The notes: generated by a model from the sequence alone, not told the origin. A stretch of DNA of 20,507 bases from Bacteroidota bacterium (GCA_023391315.1 JAEWBD010000101.1:1-20507), one strand, 5' to 3'; shown: positions 6,938 through 15,853, numbered from the stretch's first letter. Program-made: numbers and translations.

Positions 6938-7966
6938 ATGAAGGCACACATTATTGCGGTTTTTTTAGTGCTGTTTGGAACAATAGCCAATGCGCAAAAA
7001 ACTTTTACGAATCCTTTGCTGCCAAGCGGTCCTGACCCCTGGACGATTTACCACGATGGCTATTACTATTACACCAATTCAACCGGGCACAACATTACTA
7101 TATGGAAAACAAAAAATATTGCTTACCTGTCTTCTGCAGAAAAAAAAGTGGTATGGACGCCACCGCCCAACAAAGAATATTCAAAACAGTTATGGGCGCC
7201 TGAAATTCATTTCTTCCAAAATAAATGGTATGTATATTTTGCTGCAGACAGCGGCAATAACAATGATCACCGCATGTACGTACTGGAGAATGCATCGGCT
7301 GATCCTTTGCAGGGCGAATGGATATTGAAAGGCAAGCTTACTACACCCGAAGATAAATGGAGTATTGATGGTTCAGCCATCGAATTGAATGGCAAATTGT
7401 ATTTTATATGGAGCGGATGGAAAGGCGATGTGAATGGCGAGCAGGATATATACATAGCGGCCATGAAAAACCCATGGACGATTGAAGGCAAACGTACATT
7501 GTTATCGAAGCCTGAATATGAATGGGAATTAAATGGTGATTTGAATTCACCGAACGACCCTGCCCATGTGAGTGTGAATGAAGGCCCTGAATTTTTATTG
7601 CATAATGACAAAATATTTTTGATCTATTCTGCCAGCGGTTGCTGGACGGATCGTTATGCACTGGGCATGTTAACCGCCAGTGTTAATGCAGACTTGCTCA
7701 ATGCCGCTTCCTGGAAAAAATCTGCACAACCTGTATTTCAATCTTCTGTTGCCAATAAAGTGTATGCACCGGGACATAACAGCTTTTTTGTTTCACCAAA
7801 CGGAAAAGAAAACTGGATATTATATCATGCCAACAGTAATCCCGGTGATGGATGTGGCAATAAACGCAGCCCACGTGCGCAAAGGTTTACATGGAATGCT
7901 GATGGCACACCCAATTTTGGCGAACCGGTTGCTGAAGGTGTGCAATTAGATGTGCCTGCGGAATGA
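6938..7966 (+). CDS. GH43 arabinofuranosidase/arabinanase-like
   Basis: Exported 342-aa five-bladed beta-propeller glycosidase of family GH43 (inverting; commonly alpha-L-arabinofuranosidase, endo-arabinanase or beta-xylosidase). Signal peptide is residues 1-20 (ANAQ). The three family carboxylates are visible: base Asp33 in GPDPW, pKa-modulating Asp144 in WSIDGS and acid Glu215 in NEGPEF. LWAPEIHF (85-92) and APGHNSFF are further GH43 blocks. There is no extra carbohydrate-binding module. The gene is preceded by a 144-nt gap with a small hairpin, and its last codons overlap an ATG of the next frame (ATGA). The next gene is a GH93-like enzyme and then another GH43, favouring arabinose-containing substrates. 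Exact subfamily was not determined. Confidence 0.88.
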   Translation: MKAHIIAVFLVLFGTIANAQKTFTNPLLPSGPDPWTIYHDGYYYYTNSTGHNITIWKTKNIAYLSSAEKKVVWTPPPNKEYSKQLWAPEIHFFQNKWYVYFAADSGNNNDHRMYVLENASADPLQGEWILKGKLTTPEDKWSIDGSAIELNGKLYFIWSGWKGDVNGEQDIYIAAMKNPWTIEGKRTLLSKPEYEWELNGDLNSPNDPAHVSVNEGPEFLLHNDKIFLIYSASGCWTDRYALGMLTASVNADLLNAASWKKSAQPVFQSSVANKVYAPGHNSFFVSPNGKENWILYHANSNPGDGCGNKRSPRAQRFTWNADGTPNFGEPVAEGVQLDVPAE

Positions 7967-8010
7967 TTTTAGTGAATCGTGAATGTAAGTTCAATAACAG
8001 CCTGTTGTTT

Positions 8011-9123
8011 ATGCCCAGTCAATTAAAATATATTTTCCTGTTAATGGCTTTTTCTGTTGTGATGAATAATATTTTTTCGCAAACCATGCTTGCAGATAAG
8101 GTTGCTTATTATCCAAGAGTAGCGCAAATGCAAAACGGCGACTTTATTGCAAGCTTTGATAATGGCAATACCGGCGCATTTTATGAAAGTAAAGACAGCG
8201 GTAAAACATGGAAGCCTGTTTCAAACCTTGAAGAAATTACGCCGCCACGCAATTGCTGCAGCGAATTGTATGCATTCCCAAAAAAAATAAGCGGTAACAA
8301 AGCCGGTACATTGCTTTGGGCAACTTCTGTTGGCACAGATCAAATACCTAGAACAAATTGTTCTATCCGTATTTATAAAAGTGATGATACAGCCCATACA
8401 TGGCAATTTTATGCTACTGCAGTTGAAGGTAAGGTTGGTTTATGGGAACCTGAGTTTATAGTGGATGATAAACAAAATTTATTAATGTTTTTTTCAAGCG
8501 AAGAATATAAAGCACAAGGTTATAATCAAATAATAGCCCACCGCATTTCAACAGATGGAGGTTTAACCTGGAGTAATGATATAAAAGATGTTGCCGTAAA
8601 TGATAATATCAAACGCCCCGGAATGCCAACAGTAGCGAAGCTTCCTGATGGCAGGTATATTATGTGTTATGAAGTATGCGGCAACAACTGCGATACGTAT
8701 ATACGTTACTCAAAAGATGGCGATGATTGGGGCGATGCAAAAGATTTGGGTGTGAGGGTTGAATCAACTAATGGAAATCATTTTTCACATGCGCCAACAA
8801 TTGCATGGTTTGATAACGGAACAAAGAATGGTATATTGTTGTTGATAGGACAGGTGTTGAATAAAAATAATGATAACAAATTGGCTGATGAAAATGGCAA
8901 TGTGTTTATGATAAACCGTAATAATGGCAAAGGTTTGTGGACTGAAGTGAAAGCGCCTGTTGCTTCGCCGTCGGATGGAAAAAACCCTTGCGAGAATTAT
9001 AGTTCGCAATTGTTGTTGTTGAATAAACAAAAAGTTTTAGGGCTTGCATTAAAGAAAGTAAACGGTGCCTGCCGTTTGTTTTATGATACGAATAATTTGA
9101 ATGATAGTTTGAATAAACGTTAA
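8011..9123 (+). CDS. Sialidase-fold hydrolase, probable GH93 exo-arabinanase
   Basis: Exported six-bladed propeller protein with Asp-box (BNR) motifs SKDSGKTW (60-67) and STDGGLTW (180-187). An in-frame ATG at 7963 overlaps the upstream stop, but it puts 16 polar residues before the signal sequence. The ATG at 8011 begins a normal signal peptide (MPSQLKYIFLL...IFSQ) and is preferred, giving 370 aa. Glu146 or Glu148 in LWEPEF and Glu221 in MCYEVCG, about 75 residues apart, match the pair of catalytic Glu expected in GH93 exo-alpha-1,5-L-arabinanases. GH33 sialidases instead use Tyr/Glu plus an Arg triad, which I do not see clearly. Flanking GH43 genes support an arabinan role. NCCSEL and several other Cys suggest disulfides. 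BNR fold is firm; GH93 is inferred. Confidence 0.75.
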   Translation: MPSQLKYIFLLMAFSVVMNNIFSQTMLADKVAYYPRVAQMQNGDFIASFDNGNTGAFYESKDSGKTWKPVSNLEEITPPRNCCSELYAFPKKISGNKAGTLLWATSVGTDQIPRTNCSIRIYKSDDTAHTWQFYATAVEGKVGLWEPEFIVDDKQNLLMFFSSEEYKAQGYNQIIAHRISTDGGLTWSNDIKDVAVNDNIKRPGMPTVAKLPDGRYIMCYEVCGNNCDTYIRYSKDGDDWGDAKDLGVRVESTNGNHFSHAPTIAWFDNGTKNGILLLIGQVLNKNNDNKLADENGNVFMINRNNGKGLWTEVKAPVASPSDGKNPCENYSSQLLLLNKQKVLGLALKKVNGACRLFYDTNNLNDSLNKR

Positions 9124-9135
9124 GATTGTGACTCG

Positions 9136-9211
9136 TCATGTCGAGGTACGAGACATCTCTGGAAATTAAAGTCGTTGATAATTCAAGAGATTTCTCCTGT
9201 CGTCGAAATGA
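9136..9211. repeat. Dispersed palindromic repeat, copy B
   Basis: Second copy of the element at 7-84. Left arm is 9136-9159, one base shorter than in copy A; right arm is 9187-9211. The spacer again carries a GTTGATA block (AGTCGTTGATA here). It starts 12 nt after the stop of the GH93-like gene, where the transcribed hairpin could protect or end the upstream message. The next gene starts 42 nt downstream. Confidence 0.75.
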
Positions 9212-9253
9212 AGTTGAAAGTTCAAAAACATCATTCATTAAACTCATCAACTC

Positions 9254-10252
9254 ATGAAATATTTTTCAATCATTTTTATCTTATTCATTTCGATAGTTAG
9301 CCATGCGCAAACAAAACACAATCCTGTAATCAATGCAGACTTTCCTGATCCAACTGTGATACTTGCGCACGATGGAAAATATTATGCTTATGCCACCAAC
9401 GGCAGGCATGATGGCAAACTGAATAATATTCAGCTTGCCTCTTCAACTGATCTTTTTAACTGGACCTACCTTGGCGATGCCCTGCCGCAAAAAGCTTCAT
9501 GGGCAGGCACTACACAGAATTACTGGGCGCCGCATGTTTTATATGATGAAGACATAAAACAATATGTAATGTTTTATTGTGCAAAAAGCGATGATACAAC
9601 GTATGGCATGTGTATTGGCGTTGCGTTTGCATCAAAACCAACCGGCCCTTTTGTTGATAAAGGATCGCCACTCATGAAAGGAAAAGATTTTAAAGTACTT
9701 GACCCGGTGGCAATGACCGACCCAAAGACAAAAAAGAAAATTTTGTATTTGGGCTCTGCTTTTGCACCCATCAGCATAAGTGAATTAACGGATGACTGGA
9801 AAGATACCGTTGCAGGCAGTAAAGCCATTCCTTTATTATTTACCAACACTGAAAAAGAATATACAAAACTTATTGAAGGCGCCTGGGTCGATTATCATGA
9901 CGGCCAATATTATTTGTATTATTCAGGCGATAATTGTTGTGGTGATAATGCTAACTATGCAGTAATGGTTGCACGTGCCGATAATGCTTTTGGCCCGTTT
10001 ACAAGACTGGGAGAAACCCGCGCGGACAGCAGTAGCGTTATTCTTGCAAAAGATGATACATGGTTTGCGCCCGGCCACAATTCCATTGTGCACGATAAGG
10101 ATGGAAATATATGGATGGCTTATCATGCCATATGGAACAGGGAAGCGGCTGCTTCACGGGCAGAAAAGAAAAATAAATATGTACGGCGTGTAATGTGTAT
10201 TCAACCGGTTGTATATAAAAATGGATGGCCGGTTGTTGAAATGAATTATTAA
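9254..10252 (+). CDS. GH43 arabinanase-like hydrolase
   Basis: Second exported GH43 five-bladed propeller of the window, 332 aa, with a signal peptide over residues 1-19 (SHAQ). Catalytic set: Asp32 in DFPDPTV, Asp150 in VLDPVAM and Glu208 in LIEGAWV. YWAPHVLYD (90-98), GPFVDKG and FAPGHNSIVHD are typical of endo-1,5-alpha-arabinanase or arabinofuranosidase members, and its motif spellings differ clearly from the first GH43, so the two probably belong to different subfamilies with complementary specificity. A CC-containing segment (GDNCCGD, 225-231) may form a disulfide or metal site. It is separated from the previous gene by the palindromic repeat and followed after 18 nt by an unrecognised exported protein, so those two are likely co-transcribed. 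Confidence 0.88.
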   Translation: MKYFSIIFILFISIVSHAQTKHNPVINADFPDPTVILAHDGKYYAYATNGRHDGKLNNIQLASSTDLFNWTYLGDALPQKASWAGTTQNYWAPHVLYDEDIKQYVMFYCAKSDDTTYGMCIGVAFASKPTGPFVDKGSPLMKGKDFKVLDPVAMTDPKTKKKILYLGSAFAPISISELTDDWKDTVAGSKAIPLLFTNTEKEYTKLIEGAWVDYHDGQYYLYYSGDNCCGDNANYAVMVARADNAFGPFTRLGETRADSSSVILAKDDTWFAPGHNSIVHDKDGNIWMAYHAIWNREAAASRAEKKNKYVRRVMCIQPVVYKNGWPVVEMNY

Positions 10253-10270
10253 CCCTTTAATATATCAACC

Positions 10271-10906
10271 ATGAAAAAGTATTTATTACTGCCCGTTGTA
10301 ACACTTATATTCAGTGGTACATATGCCCAGAAACAATTAACCCAATATTTATTTCCGGAATTTACGGAAGGAAGTGTATTACAAAAATCGGGAACAGTTA
10401 CAAAAACGCAGCTCAATTACAACACTCTCACGCAGGAAATGATATTTAAACAGGGTGAACAATTGCTCGCATTGGATAAGATACAGGAAATAGATACGGT
10501 TTACCTGAACGGTAAAAAGTTTGTGCCGGGCGATAACCTGTTTTACGAAGTAGCCACGCAAACCCCTGTTGCTTTGCTTTTACAACATACATCTGATATT
10601 ATTCCATCGGGTAATGAAACCGGTTTTGGCAAATCGCAAACAACTGCAGTTACAAATATTACAGACCTTAAGCGGGGCGGAAGGGCTTATTCCTTATCGC
10701 TGCCGGATGAGTATAGCTTTAAGAATAAAACGGCATGCTTTTTAAAGAAAGAAGGAAAATACATTTTGGTCACCAATATAAAAGATATCAAAAAAGTTTT
10801 TGCCGATAAAGAAAGCGTGATAGAAGATTATACAAAAAAGAATAAGGTGAATTTCAAAAAGCCGGAAACGGTTGCTGCTTTAATTGAATTCTGTAACAGT
10901 AATTAA
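10271..10906 (+). CDS. Exported protein of unknown function, 211 aa
   Basis: No family recognised. Signal peptide is residues 1-20 (MKKYLLLPVVTLIF...TYAQ). The mature part is polar, mixed alpha/beta, with repeated Lys-rich stretches. Residues 45-75 (TKTQLNYNTLTQEMIF, then ALDKIQEIDTVYLNGKKFVP) look like a beta-sheet scaffold with a surface turn; the last 35 residues are Lys-rich and probably helical. There is one Cys in the middle and one near the C-terminus. The layout resembles small secreted Bacteroidota proteins of unknown role. Only 18 nt separate it from the GH43 gene and 87 nt from the PHP-like gene, so it may be expressed with either. Real gene status is supported by the signal peptide, full-length frame and coding-like composition. 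Confidence 0.75.
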   Translation: MKKYLLLPVVTLIFSGTYAQKQLTQYLFPEFTEGSVLQKSGTVTKTQLNYNTLTQEMIFKQGEQLLALDKIQEIDTVYLNGKKFVPGDNLFYEVATQTPVALLLQHTSDIIPSGNETGFGKSQTTAVTNITDLKRGGRAYSLSLPDEYSFKNKTACFLKKEGKYILVTNIKDIKKVFADKESVIEDYTKKNKVNFKKPETVAALIEFCNSN

Positions 10907-10993
10907 AACTGATGAAACCGGCTTGATAATTTCTCCCACACCAGGGAATACATAGCGAGGTTCCATAAGACAATTTAAAAGAAATATGCACGC

Positions 10994-13072
10994 ATGAAAT
11001 ATTTATTACCCGCCATTTGTTTATGCATTTCCGTTATTGGTTATTCGCAAGGTCTTGTTCGCACTAACCAGTATGATAAAAAAGGTAAAACATCATTATT
11101 TGTTACCGATAGTGTTATTTCAATAAGCTGGCCAACAGGCAATGATGATTATGGAAAGATGTTACTTGATCTTTCAAAAAATAAGCCCTTGTTTAAAGCA
11201 ATTTCAACAGGCGATAAAACATCATTAAAGAATATTGCTAATAACATTGATCCCGCCTTTATATTAACTGTTGGCAAACGTGACCTTGTTTCTCAAAATG
11301 GCTGGAATATATTTTTTGATAAAGTGCCGCTGAAACCGCATCAGTCTTATGTTGTAAATTTTTTAAAAGATAGTGCGGCAGTTATTACTGAAGGCTCACA
11401 TACCATCATCAGGATTTATAATATGCAGGTCGCTTCTTTTAATGGCTTCCTGGAAATAACGGTTTATAACGGAAGCCCTTTATTTAATGTGGCTGCCGTG
11501 CTTTCTACCAATATTGATTCAACAGCCATTTTATATGATGCGGGTTTAATGGGTAAAGCAGAAGAATGGAATAGCATTATATGGAATAACACAAACAACC
11601 AACTGGTTTCAACTTTCATTAACCCTGCTGATACAGCAAAAAATATAGCAGTAAAATACAGAACGATTGCTGCTGAAAATACAAGTGGCAGCATTGCTGT
11701 GTTTCCTGCGCCACATCAATATTTTTACCCGCTGGATGAAGCATTTAATTTAAAGTTCACATGGTATGGTAATAATTACCGTAACATGCTAAACGGGTTT
11801 GGCATGGGTATAAGACAGGAGCCTGAAGGCGATAAACGTTTTGTGCCCTGGTTTAATGCGCCGCCGGGTACTAAACAACGTTTGAATTTCTTTTGTTTGA
11901 TAAGCAGCAGCAACGCCGGTAAAAATCTGGATGCCGTAAAAAAGTTTACGCATAACGACCGGTATGTTGCACTCCCCGGTTATAAAACCATGAGCAGCCA
12001 TTTTCATAATGAGTTTATCATGAGCGTAGTATTGAAAGGAAAACCAATACCTGAACGTCCTTCATTTGTTGATGTTTTTAAGAATACCGGTATTGACATT
12101 GTTCACCTTGCAGAGTTTCATTACACTGCTCATCCAAAAGGGCCTGACAGTACAAGGCTGAATGAATTGCAGGCGCTGTTTGAGCAATGCAAAAGATTAT
12201 CGGGTAACGATTTTTTATTGTTGCCGGGAGAAGAGCCCAATGAGTTTTTTGGCGGGCATTGGCTGGCGTTTTTTCCAAAACCGGTGTATTGGATCATGAG
12301 CAGAAATACAAATACACCTTATTTGAGTTTTGATAAACAACATGGAAAGATTTATCATATTGGTGATACAACAGACATGTTCAATTTATTGAAAGATGAA
12401 AATGGATTGGCCTGGACGGCGCATCCGCGCACAAAGGGTTCTGTTGATTATCCTGATAAATATAAGAACGCATCTTTCTTTGCTTCTGATCATTTTTTAG
12501 GGGCAGCCTGGAAGGCAATGCCAGCCGATCTTTCACAACCGCGTTTGGGTAAACGTGTTTTGGATTTAATGGATGATATGAATAACTGGGGTTTGAAAAA
12601 GCATGTGATAGGTGAAGCCGATGTTTTCACCATTGAACCTGAAAATGAAATGTATGCACATTTGAATGTAAACTACCTGCAGTTAAACACGCTTCCCAAA
12701 TTTGATGAAGGCTGGCAACCGGTTTTAACTGCCATGCAGCAGGGAAAATTCTTTACAACAACGGGTGAAGTATTGATCCCTTCATTTACTGTGAATGGCA
12801 AATCAACAAATGAAATGGCAAAGACTGATGCAAACGGCAACGTAAAAATTAATATGCATTTAAACTGGACTTTCCCTTTGCAGTTTGTGGAAATAATTTC
12901 CGGTGACGGAAAAAATGTTTATCGCGATAGCATCAGCTTAAACAATACCACTGCTTTTGGTGATAAGGATTTTACATTCAACATCAATTTAAAAAACAGG
13001 AAATGGGTTCGCGCCGAAATATGGGATGTTGCCGTTAACGGCGCCTTTACACAAACGGTATGGCTGGAGTGA
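10994..13072 (+). CDS. Exported PHP-superfamily (CehA/McbA-like) metallohydrolase with large N-terminal domain
   Basis: A 692-aa exported protein (signal peptide 1-19, GYSQ). Residues 20-325 form a beta-rich region that I do not recognise. From about 330 the order of motifs fits the PHP metal-dependent phosphoesterase fold: His336-x-His338 (SHFHNE), GIDIVHLAEFH with Glu374/His376, GEEPNEFFGGHW with Glu413/Glu414 and His422, TAHP His477, and GEADVF Asp543. The tail (FTTTGEVLIPSFTVNG at 587-602, later PLQFVEIISGDGKNVY and WVRAEIWD) matches the C-terminal beta domain of CehA/McbA-type metallohydrolases, which cleave esters, amides or phosphoesters. The usual TDHD is AEFH here, so metal coordination may differ. 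Substrate is unknown; it follows a glycan-degrading block and precedes a surface protein. Superfamily call is moderate, function open. Confidence 0.65.
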   Translation: MKYLLPAICLCISVIGYSQGLVRTNQYDKKGKTSLFVTDSVISISWPTGNDDYGKMLLDLSKNKPLFKAISTGDKTSLKNIANNIDPAFILTVGKRDLVSQNGWNIFFDKVPLKPHQSYVVNFLKDSAAVITEGSHTIIRIYNMQVASFNGFLEITVYNGSPLFNVAAVLSTNIDSTAILYDAGLMGKAEEWNSIIWNNTNNQLVSTFINPADTAKNIAVKYRTIAAENTSGSIAVFPAPHQYFYPLDEAFNLKFTWYGNNYRNMLNGFGMGIRQEPEGDKRFVPWFNAPPGTKQRLNFFCLISSSNAGKNLDAVKKFTHNDRYVALPGYKTMSSHFHNEFIMSVVLKGKPIPERPSFVDVFKNTGIDIVHLAEFHYTAHPKGPDSTRLNELQALFEQCKRLSGNDFLLLPGEEPNEFFGGHWLAFFPKPVYWIMSRNTNTPYLSFDKQHGKIYHIGDTTDMFNLLKDENGLAWTAHPRTKGSVDYPDKYKNASFFASDHFLGAAWKAMPADLSQPRLGKRVLDLMDDMNNWGLKKHVIGEADVFTIEPENEMYAHLNVNYLQLNTLPKFDEGWQPVLTAMQQGKFFTTTGEVLIPSFTVNGKSTNEMAKTDANGNVKINMHLNWTFPLQFVEIISGDGKNVYRDSISLNNTTAFGDKDFTFNINLKNRKWVRAEIWDVAVNGAFTQTVWLE

Positions 13073-13176
13073 GGAATGCTGCAGGCGCAATCTTCTCTAA
13101 AAAAATATTACATTCAAACAACGCTTTTGCTTATTACCCGGTTATTGTAATTGCATATTCCTGTTGAATAACGGCA

Positions 13177-13206
13177 TTGTGCTGATTGAAGAAAATTGTA
13201 CCTTTC
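13177..13206 (+). promoter_or_regulatory. Candidate Bacteroidota-type promoter for the gliding-domain gene
   Basis: TTG (13177-13179) lies 19 nt before TACCTTTC (13199-13206), one base off the TAnnTTTG -7 consensus. Transcription would begin close to 13212, just ahead of the GTG at 13217 and downstream of the alternative TTG start at 13196. Confidence 0.35.
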
Positions 13207-13216
13207 TTACCGGCAT

Positions 13217-15829
13217 GTGAAAAAGTTTTTTTTACTATACATCCTGCTTTCCTCGGCTAAAGCCGCCGTGGCAGACCACATTACAGGCGGTGAGATATAT
13301 TATACACTTACCGGTTCCTCTTCAGGCCAATATACTTATAATATTACCCTTAAACTCTTTATGATTTGTAATACGGCAAGAGAATTTAATAATCCTACTT
13401 ACATATCTTTTTTTGACAGGGGTACGAATGCGAGAATAAAAGATGTAAGCGTTATTTTATCGTCAACGCAGGTTATCAGTGAGCAGGCCGGCGGCCCATG
13501 CATGACCAATCCGCCGCTTATCTGCTATCGTGCCGGTTATTATAATTTCTCTGTAACGCTGCCTGCTTCTCAAAATGGTTATGTGCTATCATCGAGTGTT
13601 GTATACCGGGTTGATGATATGCGTAACCTTGTGGCCGGTTACAACCAGATTGGGGCTACCTATACGGCAGAAATACCGGGCAATACAGGCATTGCAAATG
13701 CGCCGGCCAATAACAGCGCAAGGTTTACAGGAGATGACCTGGTAGTAATGTGCGCCAATAATTCTTTCTCTTACAGTTTTGCCGCAAAAGACGATGACGG
13801 TGATAAACTGCGTTACACGTTCTGCAATGCATACCGTGAATCAGCCGGTGGCGGGTTTGGAGGGGAACGCAGTAATCCGCCCAGCCCGCCGCCTTACAGT
13901 TCTGTGCCTTACGGGCAAGGTTATAGTGGCGGTTCACCATTGGGCCCTAATGTTTCTATCAATCCCAATACAGGTGTTATAACAGGCCTTGCACCGCCTG
14001 CGGGTACTTATGTAATAGCCGTTTGCGTTGATGAAATACGTAATAACGTTGTAATAGCCACACAGCGAAAAGATTTACAGGTAACCATTACCTCCTGCAC
14101 TATTGCGGCTGCTACATTGCTGCCTGAATATAGATTATGCGCTGATACGAAAACCATCAGCCTTGCCAATCTTTCAAACAGCCCGTTGATAAATACATGG
14201 AATTGGCAGTTTATCAATAATGAAGGAAATACCGTTTTTACTACAACACAGCAGCAGCCCGGTTTTACTTTTACAGACACGGGTGTATATCGTGTGAAAC
14301 TGGAAATTAATAAAGGTGGCGAATGCGCTGATTCAACATCGTCATCTATCAGGGTTTACCCGGGCTTTAAAGCAGGTTTTAGGTTTAACGGATTGTGCAT
14401 GAACAAGCCAACACAATTCACGGATACATCTTCTTCCGTTTACGGGCTGATAAATTATTGGGATTGGGATTTTGATGATAATACGGTTACGGATGTTTCG
14501 CAATTGCAAAATCCATCTTATACCTATACTTCCAACAGCCTAAAGAATGTAAGGTTGATTGTTGCAGATACGAAGGGTTGTATGGATACTGTTTTTAATA
14601 CAGTGAACATTATGGACAAGCCGCCGGTTAACCTCTTGTTTAAGGATACGCTTATCTGTAAATCAGATTCTGTGCAGTTATCTGCAAATACCGGCGGCGC
14701 ATTAACATGGTCCCCGGTTATGTTTATGAACAATAATAATACGCAATCGCCTGTTGTAGCGCCACCTGCAACAACTGTTTATTATGTTGATCTGGATGAT
14801 AATGGATGCCTTAACCGGGATTCTGTTATTGTAAATGTAACAGATCATGTGGAGCTGAGTGTTATGGCTGATACAACTATTTGCAGCGGTGATGTTATTT
14901 CATTAAACATTGTGTCCGATGCATTGAAATATACCTGGTCGCCGGCTGCATCTTTAAACAATGCTTTTGAAAAGACGCCGGCGGCAACACCGCCTGGCAC
15001 CACCAGTTATGAAGTGATTGCAGCAATTGGAAGCTGCACTGCAAAGGATAACATACTTGTTTCAACAGTTGATTATCCTGTTGCTGCCGCCGGTAACGAT
15101 ACAATGATCTGTTTTAACACACCGGCCACGCTTCATGGATTCACCGATGGTAGTTCATTTGCCTGGTCGCCTCAAACCGGTTTGCAAAACCCTGCCTCGC
15201 TTACAACGGCGGCTTATCCGGGCAAAACCGCATCTTACATATTAACTGCCTACGACACAAAAGGTTGCCCTAAACCGGGTGTAGATACAGTAACGGTTAC
15301 GGTTTTGCCAATTCTGAAAGCTTATGCTGGAAATGATACGGCGGTTGTTATTAATCAACCTTTACAGTTAAATGCAACGGGCGGGGTGAGATACGAATGG
15401 CAGCCACCAGCTTCCCTTTCAAATGCCGGCATTTCAAACCCTGTTGCTCTTTATACAATGCCTGATGAAGGCATTCACTATACGGTTTTTGTGTATAATG
15501 AGGCGGGTTGTGTTGATACAGCTTCGCTTACTGTAAAAGTCTATGCCACTTCACCAACGGTATTTGTGCCAACCGGCTTTACCCCCAACGGTGACGGAAG
15601 AAATGATATTTTAAAACCCATAGCTGCCGGTATGCAGCGTGTTGAATCGTTTAATGTTTATAATCGCTGGGGGCAACTGGTATTCCGCACTTCTGTAAAT
15701 GGCAAAGGCTGGGATGGAACTGTAAACGGTAAACAGCAAGGCGCAGGCACTTTTGTGTGGATGGTAAAAGCCGTTGATTATACCGGTAAACCTTACATGA
15801 AAAAAGGAACGGTGGTGCTGATAAGATGA
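13217..15829 (+). CDS. T9SS-targeted PKD/Ig-like surface protein with gliding-motility C-terminal domain
   Basis: Large secreted or cell-surface adhesin-like protein, 870 aa from the GTG at 13217. The TTG at 13196 adds only seven residues ahead of the signal peptide MKKFFLLYILL and would fall before the predicted transcript start. Mature sequence begins DHITGGEIYY, an N-terminal domain frequent in Bacteroidota secreted proteins. PKD-type repeats follow, the clearest with YWDWDFDD near residue 420, then several Ig/SprB-like repeats, each with an ICxxD/xxC pattern (DTLICKSD, DTTICSGD, DTMICFNT). The last 93 residues (FTPNGDGRND, VYNRWGQLVF, GWDG, YMKKGTVVLIR) are the CHU_C/TIGR04131 gliding-motility-associated domain, a type B T9SS export signal. 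A conserved Pro/Gly/Ser-rich stretch lies near 220-245. It ends tail-to-tail with guaB. Confidence 0.88.
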   Translation: MKKFFLLYILLSSAKAAVADHITGGEIYYTLTGSSSGQYTYNITLKLFMICNTAREFNNPTYISFFDRGTNARIKDVSVILSSTQVISEQAGGPCMTNPPLICYRAGYYNFSVTLPASQNGYVLSSSVVYRVDDMRNLVAGYNQIGATYTAEIPGNTGIANAPANNSARFTGDDLVVMCANNSFSYSFAAKDDDGDKLRYTFCNAYRESAGGGFGGERSNPPSPPPYSSVPYGQGYSGGSPLGPNVSINPNTGVITGLAPPAGTYVIAVCVDEIRNNVVIATQRKDLQVTITSCTIAAATLLPEYRLCADTKTISLANLSNSPLINTWNWQFINNEGNTVFTTTQQQPGFTFTDTGVYRVKLEINKGGECADSTSSSIRVYPGFKAGFRFNGLCMNKPTQFTDTSSSVYGLINYWDWDFDDNTVTDVSQLQNPSYTYTSNSLKNVRLIVADTKGCMDTVFNTVNIMDKPPVNLLFKDTLICKSDSVQLSANTGGALTWSPVMFMNNNNTQSPVVAPPATTVYYVDLDDNGCLNRDSVIVNVTDHVELSVMADTTICSGDVISLNIVSDALKYTWSPAASLNNAFEKTPAATPPGTTSYEVIAAIGSCTAKDNILVSTVDYPVAAAGNDTMICFNTPATLHGFTDGSSFAWSPQTGLQNPASLTTAAYPGKTASYILTAYDTKGCPKPGVDTVTVTVLPILKAYAGNDTAVVINQPLQLNATGGVRYEWQPPASLSNAGISNPVALYTMPDEGIHYTVFVYNEAGCVDTASLTVKVYATSPTVFVPTGFTPNGDGRNDILKPIAAGMQRVESFNVYNRWGQLVFRTSVNGKGWDGTVNGKQQGAGTFVWMVKAVDYTGKPYMKKGTVVLIR

Positions 15830-15853
15830 TAGCTTTTAATTTTCGTTCCATTA

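Noticed and set aside
6649..7611. Minus-strand frames of 113 and 114 aa across the GH76/GH43 region
   Set aside because: Rich in Cys/His/Ser with no domains, overlapping well-supported + strand glycosidases; shadows of those genes.
8011..9123. Neuraminidase (GH33) assignment
   Set aside because: Asp boxes are shared by several propeller families; the sialidase Arg triad is not evident and the arabinan-type neighbours plus the two-Glu spacing fit GH93 better.
1..10252. Complete SusCD-type polysaccharide utilization locus
   Set aside because: No TonB-dependent receptor, SusD-like lipoprotein or regulator can be seen in the window; only the hydrolase part is supported.
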